A DNA stretch of 35,460 nucleotides from Pseudomonadota bacterium (GTDB lineage Bacteria; Pseudomonadota; Gammaproteobacteria; Steroidobacterales; Steroidobacteraceae), in assembly GCA_023417315.1 (NCBI GenBank), contig JAEZFW010000039.1, forward strand, positions 1 through 35,460, in the 5' to 3' direction. Below are positions 1 to 8,192 of the stretch, piece after piece. The position numbers and the translations under genes were made by a program. The notes below the pieces were generated by a model. That model did not search any database. It saw only the letters and a list, made by a program, of their open reading frames with translations, and was not told the DNA's origin. Position 1 is the stretch's first letter, and each line of letters starts with the position of its first letter.

Positions 1-35
1 GCGCAATTCACATCGCGTCGGAAGGAGGAGGACAC

Positions 36-491
36 ATGTCACGCGCAATCGCCACCACCGATCATCAAACCATTCGTAGCTGGGTCGAAGCACGCAATGG
101 CCATCCGTCTGTCGTTCGATCGACCGAGAGTGATCGACCCGGCCAGGCAGGTTTGCTTCGAATCGATTTCAACAAACCCGAGGAGGAGCTCGACGAGGTG
201 AGCTGGGACCACTTCTTCGAAACGTTCGACGAGAACCAACTCGCGTTTCTGTACCAGGAGAAAACCGCCTCAGGCCGCAAGAGCCGCTTCAACAAATTCG
301 TGAGCCGCGATTCGGTCGACACGCAGGATACGGAAAGCGACAGCGGTGCGGAACGCGCGGAAGCAAGCGAAGAACGATCGGGGAGCTCGCGGCGTAGCGC
401 GAGTGCGCTGAGCGAAGAGGAAGCGGAAGAAATCGACGAGGAAGATGCGCTCGAGGAGGATGAGGACGAAGATGAGGACGATCGGCGTTGA
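36..491 (+). CDS. small acidic hypothetical protein
   Basis: The product is 151 aa of unknown function. The first ~80 residues look like a folded domain, with a central SWDHFFETFDENQLAFLYQE segment. Small proteins with this segment are, as I recall, often given the doubtful label '1,4-alpha-glucan branching enzyme'; no branching-enzyme catalytic motif is present here. From about residue 95 the protein is low-complexity, Ser/Arg/Glu rich, and it ends in an almost pure Glu/Asp tail, so it should be very acidic and disordered there. There is no signal peptide or membrane segment. The ATG is preceded by a strong purine-rich ribosome-binding site (GGAAGGAGGAGG, about 5 nt away), which fixes the start. 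It stands alone: the next gene is on the opposite strand. Its existence as a gene is well supported; its role is unknown. Confidence 0.8.
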   Translation: MSRAIATTDHQTIRSWVEARNGHPSVVRSTESDRPGQAGLLRIDFNKPEEELDEVSWDHFFETFDENQLAFLYQEKTASGRKSRFNKFVSRDSVDTQDTESDSGAERAEASEERSGSSRRSASALSEEEAEEIDEEDALEEDEDEDEDDRR

Positions 492-527
492 GGAGACTTC
501 GAACAGCAATGCGCTTACCTGGCGGAA

Positions 528-569
528 GCCGGAGTCCCAACATCGGTCGTGCTCAGCCTGGATTCCGGC
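528..569. repeat. imperfect dyad, possible terminator-like hairpin
   Basis: GCCGGAGTCC at 528-537 pairs with GGATTCCGGC at 560-569, nine of ten positions matching, around a 22-nt loop. It lies 36 bp after the stop of the acidic protein gene. No T-run follows, so it may be a repeat-type hairpin rather than a Rho-independent terminator. Confidence 0.45.
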
Positions 570-647
570 CTTCGCTCAGTCGTTCCGAGAAAGTTCAGGC
601 GCGACTTTGTCGGATCAACTCAGCGAGTTCCCTCGAGAGGAGATTCT

Positions 648-725
648 CGCGGCGACGCGGCGAAGATAATAGCGATTCTAAACTCGGACTGTTGATAGCC
701 TTCTTCTCCTCGCCGCGTCGCCGCG
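648..725. repeat. GC-rich inverted repeat built from CGGCGACG-like units
   Basis: A 15-nt perfect arm, CGCGGCGACGCGGCG, at 648-662 has its exact reverse complement at 711-725, with a 48-nt spacer. Flanking sequence extends the match imperfectly (AGGAG/CTTCTCCT and CTCGCGG/CCGCGAG). Each arm is itself made of short near-repeated CGGCG/ACG units. Confidence 0.65.
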
Positions 726-825
726 CCGCCGCGAGATGCTTCTCTTCATACGCCTGCCACACACACCGGAACGGGCTGCTATCACAGAGGTCAGTAAGCT
801 CGCTCGGAAGAATCTCCATTGCTAG

Positions 826-1620
826 TCACGGACTGCACACACCATCCATCGAGCGCTCGCCGTCCCCAAAGATTTCGAGGATGCGATCTAGATCAGCTGG
901 CGCCTCCCCCGGAACCGGCCTACATAGATAGAACTCGTGCTCCGGACGATCGATCACTTCGAAGTTTGTCGAGCGCAACAGCGCTTCCACGCACGCGTGA
1001 TTCGGTGCCCACCAATTCGTCGCATCGCCCGCGACGCGGTGCTCGATGAACGCCATTTTCGGCCAACCCGGCTCCAGAAACTCAGTGCGCTCATCGAGCG
1101 GAAGATCGACCGGGGGATCGTGCACCTCTTCGCCGGGCATCGTCATCGTCTGAAACATCATCAAACGTTTCGTGAGTCGGCGCACGATGTCGAGCGCGAG
1201 CGTCGGGTAGCGAAGGTGATAGAACACGCCAGTGAACCAGACGAGATCGTACCGCCGTTCTTCACGGACGAGCTGGTAGACCTGTCGCTCGACGAACTGC
1301 AAGCGATCCGTCAATCCACAGCGCTCTGCCGCCCATTGAGCTTGTTTGAGATAGAGTGGCTCCACGTCGATTCCGAGTACGTTCGCTCCGCGCCGCGCGA
1401 GCTCGATACTGTAGAAGCCGGCGTTGCATCCGATGTCGAGGACCGACCATCCCGATAGATCTTCTGGAACCGCATCGGCGAGGTGCTCCCATTTGAAGCG
1501 CGGAAAGTCGCCGAATCTGTGACCAGGTGCAGTTTGAACGCCATCCGGTAAGTGCAAGTTGTGAAACCACGGACCCAAGGCCTCGATTTCGCGCCGAACA
1601 TCGCCCGAGCTCGTTGACAT
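826..1620 (-). CDS. class I SAM-dependent methyltransferase (CmoB-like fold)
   Basis: The product is a 264-aa soluble methyltransferase. The SAM-binding motif VLDIGCNAGFYSIELARRG is at residues 60-78, followed by an acidic end of strand beta-2 (GIDVEP) and a YDLVWFTGVFYHLRYP segment typical of small-molecule or tRNA methyltransferases related to CmoB. It resembles a group I recall as TIGR04290 (Rta_06860 family), which I could not check. It is the last gene of the leftward glycan operon, 23 bp after a CgeB-type glycosyltransferase, with a GAGG ribosome-binding site. The position suggests O-methylation of a sugar or cyclitol, capping or decorating the product. The acceptor is not predictable. 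The fold assignment is firm; the substrate is inference. Confidence 0.85.
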   Translation of the reverse strand: MSTSSGDVRREIEALGPWFHNLHLPDGVQTAPGHRFGDFPRFKWEHLADAVPEDLSGWSVLDIGCNAGFYSIELARRGANVLGIDVEPLYLKQAQWAAERCGLTDRLQFVERQVYQLVREERRYDLVWFTGVFYHLRYPTLALDIVRRLTKRLMMFQTMTMPGEEVHDPPVDLPLDERTEFLEPGWPKMAFIEHRVAGDATNWWAPNHACVEALLRSTNFEVIDRPEHEFYLCRPVPGEAPADLDRILEIFGDGERSMDGVCSP

Positions 1621-1643
1621 AGTTGGCCTCGTTTCGACTGCGC

Positions 1644-2744
1644 TCAGATGATTGCGACTTTACGTCCGCTGCCACTGACTGCGGATCGCTGCGCATCGTG
1701 CAGGTACTCAATCAACTCTTCGGCACGCCGCTCGCCGCTATGGGCGGCGAGAACACGCTCGCGCGCCGCGCGTGCGAGCCGCCGCGCATCCTCTGTCGCG
1801 ACGTCGCGAATGCAGCGGACGACGTCGTCCGACGTGCGGGCAATGATGATCTCTTCGTTCGGCACCAATACGTCCTCGATTCCAGGCCATGCGTCCGAGA
1901 TGATGGGCGTTCCGCACGCAGCGGCTTCGAACAGGCGCACGCTCGGTGAGTAGCCCGCCGCTCGCATGTCAGCGCGCGTGATGTTGAGCGTCCAGCGCTG
2001 CCGGCCGTAGAACTCGGCATGTTGGTTCGGCACCAAATGATCCTGTCGGCTCACGTTAGCAGGCCACGGCAGGTCATGCGGATACTGAGCCCCGACCACC
2101 ATGAATCGTCGCTCAGGCAGACGACGCGCGGGCTCGCTCAAGAGCTCCTCGAGTGCAGGCTGCCGATCGACACTGTACGTCCCCATGTAGCCGAGATCGA
2201 GATCGCGGCGCACCTCAGTCGGTTGATATCGCTCTGTATCGACACTGCAGTACAACGCCGCAGCGCGCTTCGCGCCGTGTTTCGTCTCGAGCTTGGTCAG
2301 AGTGGGCCCACCCGAAAAACTCAGCATGAGATCGAACGCGCCGATCTGATGTGTACGCAGATACTCGCACGTGTCAGTGCGCAAGCACGACAGCGTCACT
2401 GGCGTATCGATGTCATAGAATGCACGAACACCGCGCGCCTCGTTCAACACCCAGTCGCAGACGGCGGCGCCTTGTCGAACGTAAGAGCCCACGATCACCG
2501 CATCTGCGCTGCGCACACGTGCAGCGAAGCGTGCTCGAAGATCGTCTACGTCGCGGTAGAGCTGCGTTTCGCAGAATGCCATACGAAGCGCATCTCGATT
2601 CTCGGCGTACCACGGTTGATCCTGCTCGAGGAACGTGACGCGATGACCCAAGCGATACAGCCCCTTGATGAGCGAGCGATACGTCGTTGCGTGACCGTTG
2701 CCCCACGACGATGTGATCGCAAGGCCGATGAAGACGATGCTCAT
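1644..2744 (-). CDS. CgeB-type glycosyltransferase (copy 1)
   Basis: The product is 366 aa when started at the ATG at 2744. The frame stays open for a further 100 codons upstream, but those overlap the preceding gene and have arginine/serine-rich nonsense composition. It begins with an N-terminal Rossmann-like half (SIVFIGLAITSSWGNGHAT). The C-terminal half has the CgeB/Glyco_trans_1_2 signature: YSPSVRLFEAAACGTPIISD, then WPGIEDVLVPNEEIIIA. The family is named after Bacillus CgeB, a spore-surface glycosylation protein, and has a GT-B-like fold. The product is cytoplasmic, with no membrane segment. The start lies 40 bp after the previous stop, with only a weak ribosome-binding site. It is the closest relative in the window of the protein at 13563-14684, which shares SSWGNGHAT and the MGTYxxDRQxALE block. 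Donor and acceptor sugars are unknown. Confidence 0.85.
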   Translation of the reverse strand: MSIVFIGLAITSSWGNGHATTYRSLIKGLYRLGHRVTFLEQDQPWYAENRDALRMAFCETQLYRDVDDLRARFAARVRSADAVIVGSYVRQGAAVCDWVLNEARGVRAFYDIDTPVTLSCLRTDTCEYLRTHQIGAFDLMLSFSGGPTLTKLETKHGAKRAAALYCSVDTERYQPTEVRRDLDLGYMGTYSVDRQPALEELLSEPARRLPERRFMVVGAQYPHDLPWPANVSRQDHLVPNQHAEFYGRQRWTLNITRADMRAAGYSPSVRLFEAAACGTPIISDAWPGIEDVLVPNEEIIIARTSDDVVRCIRDVATEDARRLARAARERVLAAHSGERRAEELIEYLHDAQRSAVSGSGRKVAII

Positions 2745-2784
2745 CGCTTGCGAGTGGGTTGAGCGCTGCACGGATGCCCCCACC

Positions 2785-3924
2785 CTAGCCCTCCCCCGCG
2801 ATGCGAGGGACGTAGCGCTCGGCCGCGATGGGATATCGCGATCGGCCTTGCAGCAGCTCGTACAGCCGCGCAGCTCGATGCGCGTACGTGTGCTCAGAAA
2901 GAATGCGGGTGCGAGCGGCTTGCCCGATGCGTCTTGCCTCCTCCGGCCCGATCGACTCCACGAGAGAGACGACATCCGCCCCCGAGCGAGCGCATAGCAC
3001 CTCTCGCTCCGGCTCGAGGAATTGCTCGATGCCCTCCCACGCATCGCAGATCAGACATGCCGCTGCGCCTGCCGCCTCGAATACGCGCGTCGGCGGCGAG
3101 AAGCCCGTTCTCGCCATACTGTCGCGATTGATATTGATGACCATCCTGGGCGAGCAGTTGAACGCGTTGTGATCGCGCGTATAAACGTGCCCGACGTAGC
3201 GCACGTTCTCGGCTAGATCGATGCGTTCGCCCCAACCGCTTCCGCCGAGCACGAACGTGCGATCGCGCAACGCTCGTGCAGGCTGCAGGAAGAACTCACG
3301 CACTCTCGCTTCGCGATCCGGCAAGCGATTGCCGAGAAACGCCAAGTCACCGGCGAAACGTGCATCATGCGGAACCGGATAGTGAGTGCTCGGATCGAGC
3401 GCGTTGTAGATCGGAACGCATTCGCGCGCCCCCCAGCGCTCATACTCGTCCACGACGGGAAGCCCACCTCCGTAGGTGAGCACGAGATCGTAGCGCGTGA
3501 CGTGCTCACGAAAAGCATCGTGGGGATTCGTCCGCATTCTCTCCAACGTCGCCGGCGCATCCACGTCCCAGAAGATCGTCATGTTGTCGGCACGCGCCAT
3601 GCGGGGGATCTCAGCCTCCAAGAGCTCATCGTACACGCCTACGCCACTGGCCTTGACGAGGATGTCCGCGCTCTCGGCGTCGTCGAGTGCTTGCTGCACA
3701 CCATCGTCAGTGGCCGGATAGACAACGACACGCGCCCACTTCGGATCTGCGATGTCGCGATGCTGCTGGCGCTGATAGGCATCGGGCTCGTAGAACACGA
3801 TGTCGACTCCACATTCCTGCAGAGCATTCAGAATGCCTCGGTAGTACGTCGCCGCGCCGTTCCAGTACGCCGACACCAAACTCGAACCGAACATTGCTAG
3901 CGTCGGTCTCGCATTCATCATCAC
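2785..3924 (-). CDS. CgeB-type glycosyltransferase (copy 2)
   Basis: The product is 379 aa and a member of the same CgeB-like family as its neighbours. The N-terminal domain begins TLAMFGSSLVSAYWNGAATY. The C-terminal sugar-nucleotide-binding half carries TGFSPPTRVFEAAGAAACLI and the WEGIEQFLEPEREVLCA block. The frame opens with GTG ATG ATG: the GTG overlaps the TGA of the preceding gene, and either ATG (3921 or 3918) would sit better behind the GGAG ribosome-binding site, so the true start may be 1-2 codons inside. It is translationally coupled to the gene before it. It differs from copies 1 and 4 in lacking the SSWGNGHAT start and the DRQ block, so it probably transfers a different sugar or uses a different acceptor. 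No membrane segments are seen. Confidence 0.85.
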   Translation of the reverse strand: MMMNARPTLAMFGSSLVSAYWNGAATYYRGILNALQECGVDIVFYEPDAYQRQQHRDIADPKWARVVVYPATDDGVQQALDDAESADILVKASGVGVYDELLEAEIPRMARADNMTIFWDVDAPATLERMRTNPHDAFREHVTRYDLVLTYGGGLPVVDEYERWGARECVPIYNALDPSTHYPVPHDARFAGDLAFLGNRLPDREARVREFFLQPARALRDRTFVLGGSGWGERIDLAENVRYVGHVYTRDHNAFNCSPRMVININRDSMARTGFSPPTRVFEAAGAAACLICDAWEGIEQFLEPEREVLCARSGADVVSLVESIGPEEARRIGQAARTRILSEHTYAHRAARLYELLQGRSRYPIAAERYVPRIAGEG

Positions 3925-5048
3925 GCTCCGGCCGTTTCCAGTGTGGACGCGCGAGCCCGCGCCTCGTCGAGTCCCGCCAAGATTGCGAGCAGCTCATCCA
4001 CTCGATGCTTACACGTATGACGACGGGCGATCGTCTCGAGCCCGTTGTTCACTAGATGTTGCGCGAGGCCGCGATCATTCAGTACAGCGCGCATGCATTC
4101 GCGCATCTGCTGGCCGTTCTTCGCGACGAGATAATCGACACCCGGCCTGAACAACTTCTCACTGTCGTGCCACGGAGCGGACACGAGCGGAATGCCACAT
4201 GCCAGCGCCTCGAACATTCTGATCGTCGGTACGCCGACGAGCGTATCGGCGTAGGCGCGGCGCGGGACATGCACAGTCATGCGATCGCGGGCGAACACTT
4301 CAGGGACGCGGTAGTTCGCGATCCATCCCGCATACTCGATGTTCGCAGCCTGCAGCGCCTCGAGCGCCCGCGCTGGATAACGCACACCGTGAATCTTCGC
4401 TTTCAGTTTCAGGTCCTTGACGGGCTCGATGAGAAACTCGTGCAGCTCCGCGGTGCGCTCGTCGTCACCCCAATTACCGATCCAGACGAGCTCGCCATCC
4501 GCCCTGCTCGTCACGATCGGATGAAAGCGGCGCGTGTCTGCCGCCTCGTGCCAGGCCCAGGCGAGCGGACTCCATCCATTCCTGATGTACTGATCGGCGA
4601 TGGTTTGACCGAACGCGAGGACGCCGCAGTAATAACGCAGGTCGAGGGCCTTCATTGCCCTAGGATCGGTCACACTGCGATGGTGCGTATCATGGAAGAA
4701 GAGGCGGCAGCGAGCGAAACGCGCGCGCTCGCCGATTCGCAGGATCAGGTCGGCCTCATTCCACTCGTGCACGATGACAACGTCGGCACCGTCGATGGCC
4801 CGATCGACGTCCAGTGTCTCGGGCGTATAGAAGTGCGTCGTAAGCTCGGGGTACACGCTCGCGAATCCTTCGAACGCGGCGCGCCCGTGTTCGGCAAGCA
4901 GGTTCGTTCGACTCCACCCGGCTTCGGGCTCATAGACCTGCACTTCATGGCCGCGGGCGATGAGCTCGCTTGCGACGCCGCGCAAGAAATGCGCATTGCC
5001 ATGGTTCCAGTCAGAGACGAGCGAGTGATAGAACAATACGAACTTCAT
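3921..5048 (-). CDS. CgeB-type glycosyltransferase (copy 3)
   Basis: The product is 375 aa, starting MKFVLFYHSLVSDWNHGNAH, a divergent version of the family's N-terminal nucleotide-fold start. The C-terminal half has VGVPTIRMFEALACGIPLVS, then WHDSEKLFRPGVDYLVA, the expected nucleotide-sugar-binding region of Glyco_trans_1_2 proteins. The ATG overlaps the TGA of the GT4 gene upstream (ATGA), and its own TGA overlaps the start of the next gene, so translation of three successive glycosyltransferases is coupled. The middle of the protein (WIGNWGDDERTAELHEFL) matches the linker block seen in the other copies. It is probably cytosolic. Its sequence is the furthest from the others among the four copies, which suggests a separate transfer step. 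Confidence 0.83.
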   Translation of the reverse strand: MKFVLFYHSLVSDWNHGNAHFLRGVASELIARGHEVQVYEPEAGWSRTNLLAEHGRAAFEGFASVYPELTTHFYTPETLDVDRAIDGADVVIVHEWNEADLILRIGERARFARCRLFFHDTHHRSVTDPRAMKALDLRYYCGVLAFGQTIADQYIRNGWSPLAWAWHEAADTRRFHPIVTSRADGELVWIGNWGDDERTAELHEFLIEPVKDLKLKAKIHGVRYPARALEALQAANIEYAGWIANYRVPEVFARDRMTVHVPRRAYADTLVGVPTIRMFEALACGIPLVSAPWHDSEKLFRPGVDYLVAKNGQQMRECMRAVLNDRGLAQHLVNNGLETIARRHTCKHRVDELLAILAGLDEARARASTLETAGA

Positions 5049-6145
5049 GCGACGGAACGCTCCCGGGCCGAATGACGCAACAAGTCGCGATACACGGCGT
5101 GATAGGCATCCGCCATTCGCGCCGGCGTAAACTGCGCAGCCCGCTCACGCGCAAGTGAGCCGAGGCGATGCAGCTCAGCGGGCGCGTGCATCAATTCATT
5201 CACAACGAGTCCGATCTGCATCGGATCCCCGCTGTCGACGAATATCGCAGCGCCCTCCCACGACTCTCTCAGAGTCTCGAGATCCGACAGCACGAGCGCG
5301 CAGCTCGCCTGCGCGGCTTCGAGTACGGCGAGGCCGAAAGGCTCGTAGCGCGCCGGGTGCACGAATATCGATGCGCGCGCAAGCCAATCCGTCATCTGCG
5401 GCGCGCTCTGCCGCCCTAGACAACGCAGTGAACCGGTCGACATCGTCCTTCCATCCGGGGACCGTGCGTCTCCCGCCACGTAGATCGGCCACGGTCCATC
5501 TTGCGCGACTGCTTCGAGCACGCGCATGTTCTTCGCCTCATCCCACAGCCGACCGCTCGCGAAGATGAAGAGTTCCTTCCGCGCCTCTGCACATGCGAAG
5601 GCTGCGGGGCTCGTACGCGCATTCTGGATGACACAGCGCGGCGCAGAGAACGTATAGAGTGCCTGCAACTGATTCATGAACGCATGAGTGGGCGCGACCA
5701 CCCAGCTCGCATGCGCGAGTCCGCGCTCCACGGCACTCTTGTAGTGACCCCACAGTGCGGGCGGTGCCTCGCCGCGCACGGCATGCCACCACGAGCACAC
5801 GCAAGAGTGCGCGACGACGACGACAGGACGCCTCCAGCTCAGCGCCGCATGCGCGTACCCGTTCAGATGCACGAGGTCGACCTGTTCATCGCGCGCGAGC
5901 TCGATGAGCCACTCACCGGCCAGCGCGACATCGCGCCACGGGTCTTCCATCCACTCCAATCGAAAGTTCGAGGTACGCAAGGACATACCCGGAATGCAAT
6001 GCGCCTGCGCATGCTGATCGTCGTTCGGTTCGGGGCCCATCGTCGCGAGCACCACCTCGATCTCTCGCCTCGACAACGCGGCACATAGTTCCAGAGCATA
6101 GGTCCAGACGCCGCCGACGGCATCGGCAGTCATGAGCACCCTCAT
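5045..6145 (-). CDS. GT4-family glycosyltransferase
   Basis: The product is a 366-aa retaining-type glycosyltransferase of the GT-B fold. The N-terminus has the GGVWTYALELCAALSRRE acceptor-side signature. The C-terminal half has ASGRLWDEAKN, then FVHPARYEPFGLAVLEAAQA, which contains the EX7E pair (E in YEPFG and VLEAA) used to bind the donor nucleotide sugar in GT4 enzymes. It overlaps the Gfo/Idh gene upstream and the CgeB gene downstream by 4 bp each, so it is part of the translationally coupled block. Being cytosolic, it probably adds one sugar of the glycan. The donor is unknown; UDP-xylose made by the UXS-like enzyme in the same operon is a candidate, by inference only. Confidence 0.88.
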   Translation of the reverse strand: MRVLMTADAVGGVWTYALELCAALSRREIEVVLATMGPEPNDDQHAQAHCIPGMSLRTSNFRLEWMEDPWRDVALAGEWLIELARDEQVDLVHLNGYAHAALSWRRPVVVVAHSCVCSWWHAVRGEAPPALWGHYKSAVERGLAHASWVVAPTHAFMNQLQALYTFSAPRCVIQNARTSPAAFACAEARKELFIFASGRLWDEAKNMRVLEAVAQDGPWPIYVAGDARSPDGRTMSTGSLRCLGRQSAPQMTDWLARASIFVHPARYEPFGLAVLEAAQASCALVLSDLETLRESWEGAAIFVDSGDPMQIGLVVNELMHAPAELHRLGSLARERAAQFTPARMADAYHAVYRDLLRHSARERSVA

Positions 6146-7173
6146 CTGCGGTATGCCTCATCGATGAGACGTGCTCCTTGCAGAGTCGTCAGCGCGCTCG
6201 GATCGAAAGAGCGGTCGTGCCGCAATCGGTCGATCCAAGCAGAAAGCGCACCTGGGCCCCAATCATCGCGAGAGCATCCCAGCAGCTCGCGCGCGCTGCC
6301 GCGATGGATCCAGACATCGAAATCGAGAAACGAGCCGTCGATGTTGCGCCACGATGCACCGCCTCGCGTCCCGTGGATCTGCATGCCGATCAGCGCATCG
6401 CAACCGATCTGCGCGTTCCAGGAGCACGCCAGGCGCACGATCGCACCGTTCTCTTGCTGCAGCTCGACGTACGCAAGGTCCTCCACATCCCGCGAGTTCG
6501 CGTTCTGGATTCGAGCAAGATTGCACCCCTGCGCGAAGAGCGTGGAGCGCACGACCTTCATCTTCGGTGCGTCCTGCAGCCACAGCGCGAGATCGAGCAG
6601 ATGCACGCCGAGATCGAGCAGGCATCCGCCGCCTGATCGATCGCGATCGAGGCACCATTGCTTGCTCGGGGCATAGGCATTGTGAAACTCGAGATCGATT
6701 GCAACGATCTCGCCGAGCGCGCCAGCACGAATGCGCTCCTTGAGCTGCGTCATTCCTCGTACATGACGATAGCTGTAATCGACCGCTAGCAATCGGTCGG
6801 CTGCACGCGCAGCGTCGATGATTCGCCTTGTCTCGTTCGCGTCGACCGCCAATGGCTTCTGGCAGAACACCGGAATACCTCGATTGAGACACTCGATCGC
6901 CTGCCGGGCATGAAGCGCATTCGGGGTCGCAATGACCACCCCGTCGAGCGGCCTGTCGAGCAGTCTCGATAGATCATCGTACGTCGCTGCGTCCGGATAG
7001 CTCGCCGCCACAGCGTCGAGATGCTCGGCGTCGCAATCGAACAGCGCGTCGATTCTGGAGTCGTCACGGCTCGCGATCGCCTCGAGGCGCTTACGTCCGA
7101 TCCAGCCGAGCCCGACGAATCCAAGCCGCAACGCTTGATCCGATCTGGGACGCCGGATGGGCCGAGCACTCAT
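6142..7173 (-). CDS. Gfo/Idh/MocA-family NAD(P)-dependent oxidoreductase
   Basis: The product is a 343-aa dehydrogenase. The N-terminal Rossmann motif LGFVGLGWIGRKR is at residues 17-29. The family's usual EKP motif appears as FCQKPLA (lysine about residue 106). The active-site block GGGCLLDLGVHLLDLALWL (181-199) supplies the conserved Asp and His. Members oxidise or reduce sugars, sugar nucleotides or inositols. Because inositol-3-phosphate synthase lies in the same cluster, an inositol dehydrogenase-like reaction is attractive, but a sugar-nucleotide 3-keto step is equally possible. It sits between the zinc MDR dehydrogenase and the GT4 gene, with ATGA overlaps at both ends. The family is certain; the substrate is unknown. 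Confidence 0.88.
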   Translation of the reverse strand: MSARPIRRPRSDQALRLGFVGLGWIGRKRLEAIASRDDSRIDALFDCDAEHLDAVAASYPDAATYDDLSRLLDRPLDGVVIATPNALHARQAIECLNRGIPVFCQKPLAVDANETRRIIDAARAADRLLAVDYSYRHVRGMTQLKERIRAGALGEIVAIDLEFHNAYAPSKQWCLDRDRSGGGCLLDLGVHLLDLALWLQDAPKMKVVRSTLFAQGCNLARIQNANSRDVEDLAYVELQQENGAIVRLACSWNAQIGCDALIGMQIHGTRGGASWRNIDGSFLDFDVWIHRGSARELLGCSRDDWGPGALSAWIDRLRHDRSFDPSALTTLQGARLIDEAYRR

Positions 7174-8192
7174 CCTTGCATCTCCGTGCGCAACACTGCT
7201 TTGATGAATCCGTCCGGACGCGAGCGAGTCAGCTCGAAAGCTTCGTCGAGCTGGCTCATCGCAAGCTCATGCGTCAACAGGGGGAACGGATCTATGCGAC
7301 CGGAGAGCACCGCCGACACAGCGCGCCTGACACCCTCGACGTAGCGAGCCGTCGCACGCTCGTGCGCATTGATCACATCGAGCGCACGCCAGTTCCATTG
7401 CTGCATGTCGACCTGGCGCGGTCCATCCTGATGATATCCCGCGATCACGAGACGCCCATACTCCGCAGCGAGCGCGCTCGCGAGATCGAGCGCTTCCTGA
7501 TGGCCAACCGCTTCGATGACACGGTCGTAGCCTCGTCCATCCGAAGCTGCCAGTGCGCGCTCGCGCGCTGCCCATGCATTCTCGGTCTCGAACACTTCGG
7601 CCGCGCCCATGCTGCGCGCAACGTCCAAGGCGTACGGACGCCGCGATAATACGACGACGCTCGCGCCGGAGCGGCTCGCGAGCTGCGCCAACAGCAGGCC
7701 CAAGAATCCCGCGCCAACGACTGCGACTCGATGATGCGGCTCGATCTGCGCCCGCTCGAAGATGTTCATGACACAACCGAGCGGCTCACCCGGGAACACG
7801 CGATCGTCGAGCTCGCGAGGCAGCGGCACGATTGCATCGCGTGCGGCGATATCGAACTGGGCGTACGCATGACCCGAGATCATCGCAACGCGCGTGCCGA
7901 CTTCGAGATCGGTCACCTCCTCCCCGACGGCATCGACAACGCCCCATCCTTCGTGGCCCGGCGAGCCAGGCTCGCGCGGATACTCGAACCACGATCGTCC
8001 CTCCCACACAGCGAGATTCGAGGCGCACACGCCGCAGCCTTCCAAGCGCACGCGCACTTCCCCAGTTTGCGGTTCGAGCACGCGCGTCGTCTCGATCTGC
8101 GTTCGCATCGGCGCGGAGACAACCGCGGCTTGCTGCGAGCGAACTGCCTGATGGCCTGTATGAACGGAGTGAAGCTGCGCAGTCGCGTTCAT
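7170..8192 (-). CDS. zinc-dependent medium-chain dehydrogenase (MDR/ADH family)
   Basis: The product is 340 aa from the ATG at 8192, which overlaps the TGA of the SDR gene upstream (ATGA). The longer open frame upstream is rejected because it runs into that gene. The catalytic zinc ligands are visible: Cys56 in CGVCASN, His80-Glu81 in GHEGWG, and probably Cys140 in PLGCV. The Rossmann motif VGAGFLG is at 159-165. The four-cysteine structural-zinc loop of classical alcohol dehydrogenases is absent. The family includes sorbitol-, threonine- and scyllo-inosamine-type dehydrogenases. It is placed directly before a Gfo/Idh oxidoreductase, so two redox steps act on the same or successive intermediates. 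I expect a polyol, cyclitol or sugar substrate; the identity is not predictable. Confidence 0.87.
   Translation of the reverse strand: MNATAQLHSVHTGHQAVRSQQAAVVSAPMRTQIETTRVLEPQTGEVRVRLEGCGVCASNLAVWEGRSWFEYPREPGSPGHEGWGVVDAVGEEVTDLEVGTRVAMISGHAYAQFDIAARDAIVPLPRELDDRVFPGEPLGCVMNIFERAQIEPHHRVAVVGAGFLGLLLAQLASRSGASVVVLSRRPYALDVARSMGAAEVFETENAWAARERALAASDGRGYDRVIEAVGHQEALDLASALAAEYGRLVIAGYHQDGPRQVDMQQWNWRALDVINAHERATARYVEGVRRAVSAVLSGRIDPFPLLTHELAMSQLDEAFELTRSRPDGFIKAVLRTEMQG

Larger units (their letters stand above)
492..825. other. non-coding gap with two inverted repeats
   Basis: No convincing gene is seen in these 334 bp. The open frames here have skewed composition and no ribosome-binding site. 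The gap holds a 10-bp imperfect dyad (528-537 with 560-569, one mismatch) and a GC-rich inverted repeat (648-662 with 711-725). It separates the 3' ends of two convergent genes, so either structure could act in termination or mRNA 3' stability. Neither is followed by a clear T-run. Confidence 0.5.

Noticed and set aside
501..931. A + strand open frame after the acidic-protein gene.
   Set aside because: It runs through the inverted repeats, is Arg/Ser-rich and overlaps the 3' end of the methyltransferase gene on the other strand.
4056..5075. A 339-codon open frame on the + strand, opposite a CgeB-type gene.
   Set aside because: Antisense shadow; the minus-strand product has the family signature and the plus-strand one has none.
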